Assembly: GCA_045634445.1 (NCBI GenBank) | Contig: JAZRAG010000078.1 | Coordinates: 1-64,000 of the forward strand | DNA from: Spyradenecus sp045634445 | GTDB taxonomy: Bacteria; Verrucomicrobiota; Kiritimatiellia; RFP12; DVOR01 | Length of the DNA: 64,000 nt | Direction of reading: 5' to 3' | Part shown: in pieces, positions 59,190-64,000 of the stretch | Numbering within the stretch: the stretch's first letter is position 1 | Layout of the letters: each line of letters begins with the position of its first letter | Notes under the pieces: model-generated | The model's input: only the letters and a program-made list of their open reading frames with translations | What the model was told of the DNA's origin: nothing | Databases searched by the model: none | Position numbers and translations under genes: made by a program

Positions 59190-59883
59190 AGCAACCGCGC
59201 ATCAAATCCTCTCGCTCCTTCAAAAGGGTACGCGCATCCCTTCTCGTCAGGCTTTCACGCCTCAAACGAGCGCAAACTCAAAACTGCATCCGTGGAAGGT
59301 CCGCTATTCAACGTTGCGCAAGGCGTATATCGTCTATATTCCAGCGGGCGCGGTCGCGGGCGTAGATTTGAATCTGACGGAACTCACAAAGGATACGACG
59401 CTCACCGATTGGTACGTTGTTGACGTCTCCGCTCTTGAAGATCCAACAAAACTCGTGCTTTATCTTTACGGCGATAAAGTGTCCTTCACCGCGCCTGACC
59501 CGCATGAAGCTGACGCGGAAAAGCCGTCCTTCACGTGCCTCATTGCGGAGATTACCGATATCTCTGGAACGCCGCCCGGTAAGATCGTGGTAAAGCAGAT
59601 TGTGACGTCTACAATCTCGCTCGGCGGTGGGAGCGTTGCCTTCTACGCCCCAGGGCCGCTAAAGGTGGAAACCGTTGACGGTAGCACGTACATCGTCCAA
59701 CGCTGGACGCTCGTCAATGGCACTACCATCACAGAAGTGGACGACCAGGGAATTCCTGACGACGACCGCACACCGCGCTTCCCCGCGGGTCTCAATGCGG
59801 ACAAGGTCTACGCCGCCAAATTCCCGCTCGTGCCGCACGTGAACGACCACGCAGATGGTGTGGTCGTGGAAAAGGACGCTTAA
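59170..59883 (+). CDS. Tail-fibre-region protein
   Basis: 237 residues from ATG 59170 (TTG 59164 also possible). Beta-rich; ends in a charged stretch with HVNDHADGVVVEKDA. No enzymatic motif. Preceded by GAGGAAGGAG. Likely a fibre or tail accessory subunit. Confidence 0.58.
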   Translation: MALLTSKATAHQILSLLQKGTRIPSRQAFTPQTSANSKLHPWKVRYSTLRKAYIVYIPAGAVAGVDLNLTELTKDTTLTDWYVVDVSALEDPTKLVLYLYGDKVSFTAPDPHEADAEKPSFTCLIAEITDISGTPPGKIVVKQIVTSTISLGGGSVAFYAPGPLKVETVDGSTYIVQRWTLVNGTTITEVDDQGIPDDDRTPRFPAGLNADKVYAAKFPLVPHVNDHADGVVVEKDA

Positions 59884-59886
59884 CCT

Positions 59887-60936
59887 ATGCCTCGCACCAT
59901 CTTTCGTGTGCCGCCAAAAACCCCGTTGTCGCTCGTTACCGCGCAACGGGGTGACGAGCTTCGTCTGGTGTCGGGTGCAACCACCAAGCCCTCCGTCCTG
60001 CGGTCGGGCTATGTACCCTTGGCAATGGTCGTGAACCACGACATGACGCGCGATATTGCAAATGGCAATCCCGCGAACCGCACCGACTTCTCCCAGGGAA
60101 TCTTTGAGGACGAAACCTTTGAAGATTATGAAGAAACGCGCAACACGAACGCGCCGAGATTTCTGCGTTACTTCATCGGCGTCTCTGAAGGCAACGTCAT
60201 AGTGCCCGACGATGTCACCTATGGCGACAGCAAGTATGTCGCGCTCCTGCGAGCGAACAAGGCGAAAGCCAAACAATGCCTCCTCACCGCCTTGAATGCC
60301 GCTCCAGCAACCTTTGACCCAACAGCCTATCTGTTCCAAGACGAACCCTGCGACCCCTTCGCCTATTTGCGCGAAGCATCCTTCACTCAGCCGGTCGCAA
60401 CGGAGAGTGTCTCCTACAGCGACTCCGTCTCCGCACGCCGATGGTCCGCGGAACTGTCGCACGTCATCGGCCCGATGCGCGGCATCCTCTTCCCTGGCGC
60501 AACGTCAGGCGCGTGCGTGAAAGCAACTGTGGACATCACCGAAGCGAGCCTCCGCCTTCAGTATGATTATCAGAATACCGGCGGTGTCTCACTCGCGCCA
60601 GAATTAATCCTGTTAACTTTTGGCCATCCCTTTGACGGCCAATGGCCACGCGCACAAATGCCAGCCACAGCCCACGCCACGCTCCCCTTGGGAACGATAC
60701 CCTTCAACGGAGCAGAAGGCACCTTTGACGCAGAGCCCACCGCCATCGAAGTAGAATTCACCGTCCCCGCCTCACGCTTCATCGTGCCCATCATCAAATG
60801 GACACCAACCGTCGCCTCCATCCTCTCCTCCTACTGCCCCGAAATCACCGGCCCCGACGGCGTCCCCTACAACGCATACCTCAGTCTCACCAGCGAAGCC
60901 ACCATCACCCTCTCCGACACCGATATCAGAAAATAA
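59887..60936 (+). CDS. Tail-fibre-region protein
   Basis: 349 residues, beta-rich with aromatic and Pro residues, no known domain. It starts 3 bp after the previous stop codon and is the last gene of the rightward late operon. Its 3' half has a visibly different, C-rich composition (runs such as TCCATCCTCTCCTCC), which may indicate a recent exchange at the fibre end. Confidence 0.6.
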   Translation: MPRTIFRVPPKTPLSLVTAQRGDELRLVSGATTKPSVLRSGYVPLAMVVNHDMTRDIANGNPANRTDFSQGIFEDETFEDYEETRNTNAPRFLRYFIGVSEGNVIVPDDVTYGDSKYVALLRANKAKAKQCLLTALNAAPATFDPTAYLFQDEPCDPFAYLREASFTQPVATESVSYSDSVSARRWSAELSHVIGPMRGILFPGATSGACVKATVDITEASLRLQYDYQNTGGVSLAPELILLTFGHPFDGQWPRAQMPATAHATLPLGTIPFNGAEGTFDAEPTAIEVEFTVPASRFIVPIIKWTPTVASILSSYCPEITGPDGVPYNAYLSLTSEATITLSDTDIRK

Positions 60937-60939
60937 GAA

Positions 60940-60965
60940 GCCCAGCGCCTTACGCAACGCTGGGC
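60940..60965 (+). terminator. Stem-loop after the late operon
   Basis: GCCCAGCG/CGCTGGGC, a perfect 8-bp stem directly after the last fibre gene. There is no good T tract, so termination may be weak. Confidence 0.5.
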
Positions 60966-61033
60966 AGTGCGGAAAAACCGAATCGCACAATCAAAAAAAT
61001 AGCATAAAAAAATAAAAAAGTCAAAAATAGTGC

Positions 61034-61062
61034 TTGCGTATGCTTAATATAAATGCTATAAT
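61034..61062 (+). promoter_or_regulatory. Strong promoter of the right-end genes
   Basis: TTGCGT, 17 bp, TATAAT. It lies 60 bp before the small gene at 61123 and is the clearest consensus-type promoter near the right end. This suggests these genes are expressed in the lysogen. Confidence 0.7.
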
Positions 61063-61122
61063 ATGGGCAGTTTTTGAGAGGTTGTTCGAAATTCGCGAAC
61101 ACTCAAAAATGAGGAAAAACCG

Positions 61123-61281
61123 ATGAACCTCAAGGATAAAAAGGCGCAGATGAACGAATCTTACGCAATCGTCATCCGTCAGCTCACGATTCTTGCGTTT
61201 CTCTGCACGGATGAACCTGAAAGCGCAGAAGATAAGCAACTCCTGCGAAAGGTTATCCGAGCACTGAATGCTCTAAAGTGA
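61123..61281 (+). CDS. Small hypothetical protein at the prophage right end
   Basis: 52 residues, helical (SYAIVIRQLTILAFLC, then a charged end). First gene of the strong right-end promoter. Possibly a lysogenic-conversion or maintenance protein; no family recognised. Confidence 0.55.
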   Translation: MNLKDKKAQMNESYAIVIRQLTILAFLCTDEPESAEDKQLLRKVIRALNALK

Positions 61282-61338
61282 GAAAAAACACACGCGCCTT
61301 CGGGCGCGGGCCTTCCCAAAGGTTCAAAAGGAGGTCTT

Positions 61339-61647
61339 ATGGATACAAAGACACGCGCACAAATTGCTGCTGCTGCAAGGTGGGGCAATCGCACCACAAA
61401 AAACAAAGATGTGATTTACGTCACGGAAAAACTTGCAAAGGCTCTCAAGGCTGGCGCAAAAGAACGCAAACAAGCGATCGGCGACCTTTTAGAGGAAATG
61501 CTTGAATCGGCCAACATCCTTGCAAACATGGCTGACAAACTGGGCCCAGAAGATGCCGTCACGGCGGAAATGTTGAGAGAGACGAAACGCAACGCCGAAA
61601 AGTTCAAAACAATTGCAGACGCCTGTTTCACCGTCCCCGCCGAATAA
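61339..61647 (+). CDS. Hypothetical helical protein at the prophage right end
   Basis: 102 residues, preceded by AAGGAGG. It starts MDTKTRAQIAAAARWGN, a DNA-binding-like or nucleic-acid-contacting start, followed by long charged helices (RKQAIGDLLEEMLESANIL). It lies after the strong promoter and before a bidirectional terminator. Possible lysogeny regulator; unproven. Confidence 0.62.
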   Translation: MDTKTRAQIAAAARWGNRTTKNKDVIYVTEKLAKALKAGAKERKQAIGDLLEEMLESANILANMADKLGPEDAVTAEMLRETKRNAEKFKTIADACFTVPAE

Positions 61648-61652
61648 CCAAA

Positions 61653-61683
61653 AAAAGCGACCGAAAACCTCGGCCGCTTTTTT
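61653..61683. terminator. Bidirectional terminator at the prophage right end
   Basis: GCGACCGA-AAACC-TCGGCCGC (one mismatch) flanked by an A run before and a T run after. It terminates the gene at 61339-61647. In the excised phage it would also terminate the native integrase gene, whose stop codon lies at its edge (61683-61685). Confidence 0.8.
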
Positions 61684-61780
61684 CATGCACACTCCAAAAG
61701 TGCTACAATCTTCCCCATGATATTTACCGCTGCCTCCACATCCTCCAAAGTTAGACCTTTGGCCACATTGGTCCACCATA
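61683..61780 (-). other. Stranded native 3' end of the integrase gene
   Basis: Reading minus from the core, TGG TGG ACC AAT GTG... encodes TNVAKGLTLEDVEAAVNI then GKIVALLECA and TGA. It is in the same frame as the integrase at the left core. In the lysogen it is separated from its gene by 31 kb. Confidence 0.8.
61772..61780. other. Prophage attachment core (right)
   Basis: TCCACCATA, matching 30229-30237. Host sequence with the original tRNA terminator resumes at once. Confidence 0.85.
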
Positions 61781-61790
61781 TGAAAAAAGA

Positions 61791-61830
61791 CGTCAAGACC
61801 GAGTTCACTAGGTTTTGGCGTTTTTTCGTT
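61791..61830 (+). terminator. Displaced host tRNA-Ala terminator
   Basis: CGTCAAGACC pairs with GGTTTTGGCG (with G-U pairs) around a 10-nt loop, followed by TTTTTTCGTTTTT. In the empty site it would directly follow the tRNA, 10 bp after the core. Confidence 0.7.
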
Positions 61831-61914
61831 TTTAAATTTCCAATTTCTCATAGGCTCACTTGCGAAACTCTCCCGTGATGTGACTTGAAAATAACGAATA
61901 AGCGAATCTCTAAA

Positions 61915-61945
61915 ACAAAAAAGCACCGTCCTTTCGGGCGGTCCT
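61915..61945 (-). terminator. Terminator of rpsA
   Basis: ACCGTCC-TTTC-GGGCGGT stem (one G-U pair). On the minus strand it is followed by a T run. It lies 30 bp after the rpsA stop codon. Confidence 0.8.
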
Positions 61946-61974
61946 TTTTGTGTGAGCCCCTGAGGAGCGAACAC

Positions 61975-63714
61975 TTAGTTCTGGCCGGGCTGCCATTCTT
62001 CGGAGGAAGCGAATGCTTCTTCGAAAGCGTTGGCGAATGCGCCGAGCTGAGAAGCTGCGCCGGTGTCGCTGTCTGCTTCAGCGGTGAGGCGAGCGACTTC
62101 GGTTTCATCCATGGTCACAGCCTTGATCGAGAGACCGATGCGGCGTTCGTCGCGGTCAATCTTCACGATGCGAGCTTCAACTTCCTGACCCACCTTGAGA
62201 GCGTCGCGCACCTTTTCGATGTGCTGGTCAGAGATCTGGGAGATGTGGACGAGGCCATCAACGCCGTCTTCGAGTTCGATGAATGCACCGAAGGAAGCGA
62301 TCTTGGAGACCTTACCCTTAACGATCTGGCCGATCTGGTAGGTAGAAGCGATGGAGTTCCAGGGGTCAGTCTGAGCCTGCTTGAGGCCGAGGCTGATGCG
62401 CTGGTTGGCGGTGTCGATTTCGAGCACGATTGCTTCAACGGGCTGACCCTTCTGGAGCACTTCGGAAGGATGATTGATCTTACGCGTCCAAGACATGTCG
62501 GAAACGTGGATCATGCCGTCAATGCCTTCTTCCATTTCGACGAATGCGCCGTAAGTGGTGAAGTTGCGGACCTTACCGGTGATGCGAGAGCCGACAGGAT
62601 AACGATCCTGGACGGTGTCCCAAGGATTAGCTTCGGTCTGGCGGATGCCGAGAGCGATCTTCTGATTGGTGGAGTCGATGTTGAGCACCACGACGTCAAC
62701 TTCGTCACCGATGTTGAGCACGTCGGAAGCGCGAGCAATGCGCTTGGTCCAGCTGAATTCAGAAACGTGGACGAGGCCTTCGATGCCGGGTTCGAGTTCA
62801 ACGAACGCACCATAGGGAGCGAGGTTGACAACCTTACCGTGCAAGCGGGAGCCGACAGGGTAACGGGTTTCGATAGCATCCCAAGGATTGGTCTGAGCCT
62901 GCTTGAGGCCGAGGGAGACGCGTTCGCGTTCCAAATCCACATCGAGAATCATCACATCGAGTTCCTGGCCGACCTTGAGGAGTTCGGACGGGTGCTTGAT
63001 GCGGCCCCAGCTCATATCGGTGATGTGCAAGAGACCATCCATACCGTCGAGGTCGACGAATGCGCCGAAGTCGGTGATGTTCTTGACCTTACCGTGGACG
63101 ATCTGGTCCTTAGCGAGGGTTTCGAGGAGCGCGTGCTTCTTTTCTGCCATCTGGCTCTCAAGGAGCTCACGACGGGAGACGATGATGTTGCGGCGTTCAT
63201 CGGAAATCTTGATGATGGTGAAGTCCTGAGCTTCGTCGGAGATGTAGATGTCCAAGTCGCGGGAAGGATTCACGTCCACCTGAGAACCTGGGAGGAATGC
63301 ATCCACACCGTCGACAGCGACGATCAAGCCACCGCGGACCTTGCTCTTGATTACGCCAGAAACCGTATCGCCTTCCTTGTACTTGGCGAGAATAGCTTCC
63401 CAGCGGATCTTTTCATCGGCCTGGCGCTTAGAGACCACGACCATGCCGTTTTCACCTTCGAGGTCGATCAACAACACGTCGAATTCATCGTTGATATTGA
63501 CTGCATCGATGTTGTCGAACTCATTGGCGGGCACAGAGCCAGCGGACTTACAACCGATGTCCACGAGCACTTCATTACCACGCTTGCCAGTGACCTTACC
63601 CTTGACGATGGTACCGACTGCAGGCACGCTGTTCTGCGTGTTCAATGCAGCAATCAATTCATCATAGAGACCACCGGTCTTAGCGACCGCCTTCTGAGGT
63701 TTGCGAATAGCCAT
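61975..63714 (-). CDS. rpsA: Ribosomal protein S1
   Basis: 30S protein that binds mRNA and helps initiation, especially on weak ribosome sites. The 579-residue product has about six S1 RNA-binding repeats. Recurrent motifs include VDGLVHISQIS, EGLVHVSEFSW, MDGLLHITDMSW and GMIHVSDMSW, with ALGIRQTEANPWD and LGLKQAQTDPW between them. An acidic Ala/Glu tail ends the protein. Length is typical. It lies just beyond the prophage on the minus strand. Confidence 0.96.
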   Translation of the reverse strand: MAIRKPQKAVAKTGGLYDELIAALNTQNSVPAVGTIVKGKVTGKRGNEVLVDIGCKSAGSVPANEFDNIDAVNINDEFDVLLIDLEGENGMVVVSKRQADEKIRWEAILAKYKEGDTVSGVIKSKVRGGLIVAVDGVDAFLPGSQVDVNPSRDLDIYISDEAQDFTIIKISDERRNIIVSRRELLESQMAEKKHALLETLAKDQIVHGKVKNITDFGAFVDLDGMDGLLHITDMSWGRIKHPSELLKVGQELDVMILDVDLERERVSLGLKQAQTNPWDAIETRYPVGSRLHGKVVNLAPYGAFVELEPGIEGLVHVSEFSWTKRIARASDVLNIGDEVDVVVLNIDSTNQKIALGIRQTEANPWDTVQDRYPVGSRITGKVRNFTTYGAFVEMEEGIDGMIHVSDMSWTRKINHPSEVLQKGQPVEAIVLEIDTANQRISLGLKQAQTDPWNSIASTYQIGQIVKGKVSKIASFGAFIELEDGVDGLVHISQISDQHIEKVRDALKVGQEVEARIVKIDRDERRIGLSIKAVTMDETEVARLTAEADSDTGAASQLGAFANAFEEAFASSEEWQPGQN

Positions 63715-64000
63715 TTGGCTTTTCTTTCTGTTTAACGGGCGCGCTCCGCTTCACCAAATCACGCATGATTACACTGGCTTAGAGGGGGTTAAAACGCCCG
63801 GTTGTTAATGACAAAACTTCTCCCACGCAGGAGAAGAAGCGCATAGTATACCATTTTACGCGCGCGAAAGGCAAGCGAATTTGCCCAATGTTCTTGTGGC
63901 TGAAAAGTGCACAATGTATTTGCGCAGGTAAAAAGGTGAAGTCAAAGAAGATAGTTCAACAGTCAAGGAAAATGAAGGGAGACATCTCTACGCCCCCCGG
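63715..64000. other. Upstream region of rpsA
   Basis: No gene seen. It holds the rpsA leader, with a hairpin-like TTCTCCCACGCAGGAGAA near 63820, and no convincing ORF on either strand. The window ends here. Confidence 0.5.

Larger units (their letters stand above)
30238..61780. mobile_element. Complete siphovirus-like prophage integrated in tRNA-Ala
   Basis: The 31.5-kb element has integrase, early control, replication, packaging, head, connector, tail and fibre genes in order, bounded by the 9-bp core TCCACCATA. Portal, capsid and protease are lambda-like in style. Programmed-frameshift tail chaperones and a tape measure indicate a non-contractile tail (no sheath gene was seen). All genes except the integrase pair are on the plus strand. 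I found no CI-like repressor and no endolysin. Confidence 0.92.

Noticed and set aside
61885..63735. 616-residue plus-strand ORF
   Set aside because: Antisense shadow of rpsA; the S1 repeats on the minus strand are unmistakable.

Overview
The window is a bacterial chromosome segment with three parts. Positions 1-18950 are an AT-rich, partly decayed accessory (defence-type) island. Positions 19134-30235 are ordinary housekeeping genes with higher GC. Positions 30238-61780 are a complete-looking prophage inserted at the 3' end of a tRNA-Ala gene, followed by rpsA. The host is not identified with certainty. Gene content and protein style would fit an anaerobic, gut-type Gram-negative of the PVC group (Kiritimatiellota, Lentisphaerota or Verrucomicrobiota), but this is inference.

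Island (almost all minus strand): the upstream end of the main operon is a small HTH gene with an internal TGA. It is followed by a large protein joining an Hsp90/MORC-like ATPase to a histidine kinase, a receiver-domain protein with an unknown C-terminal domain, a Cys/His-rich protein and an N6-adenine DNA methylase. These are followed by a Nudix hydrolase and two adjacent DUF262 (GmrSD-like) proteins, one ending in a DUF1524 nuclease domain. Further on are a frameshifted EFR1-type ferredoxin gene and a frameshifted SF1 helicase-nuclease. Behind the HTH gene lie a damaged IS transposase carrying a perfect 44-bp palindrome and a truncated Z1-type ATPase gene. A 282/283-bp repeat rich in AGTACAA boxes flanks this whole block in direct orientation (1254-1535 and 18661-18943). 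A second, 190-bp direct repeat flanks a zinc-ribbon gene at the left edge.

Backbone: mutY, a nitroreductase, pheS, a radical SAM/SPASM protein, a HAD phosphatase, an alpha/beta hydrolase, a YggS-type PLP protein, a thioesterase, topA (with an unusual repeated C-terminal region), a UgpC/MalK-type ATPase, pyrE and tRNA-Ala(CGC).

Prophage (31.5 kb): a large serine integrase and a membrane zinc protein run leftward. A divergent promoter has a palindromic operator exactly between its -35 and -10 boxes. The rightward early genes are small: ribbon-helix-helix proteins, membrane peptides and a hexapeptide-repeat protein. A gene-free interval of about 350 nt, dense in perfect hairpins and a pseudoknot, is probably a structured RNA. 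A primase-helicase follows. Then come the head genes (terminase, head-tail joining, portal, ClpP-like protease with a nested scaffold start, capsid), the connectors, the tail tube, tail chaperones with a -1 slippery site CCCTTTA, the tape measure, and a tail-fibre region. That region includes a 1172-residue exported protein ending in a chymotrypsin-like protease.

The attachment core TCCACCATA occurs at 30229-30237 and 61772-61780. It lies inside the integrase coding sequence, so integration swaps the last 29 codons of the integrase for 28 codons read antisense through the host tRNA. The native 3' end of the gene is left stranded at the far end of the prophage. I saw no CI-like repressor and no recognisable endolysin.
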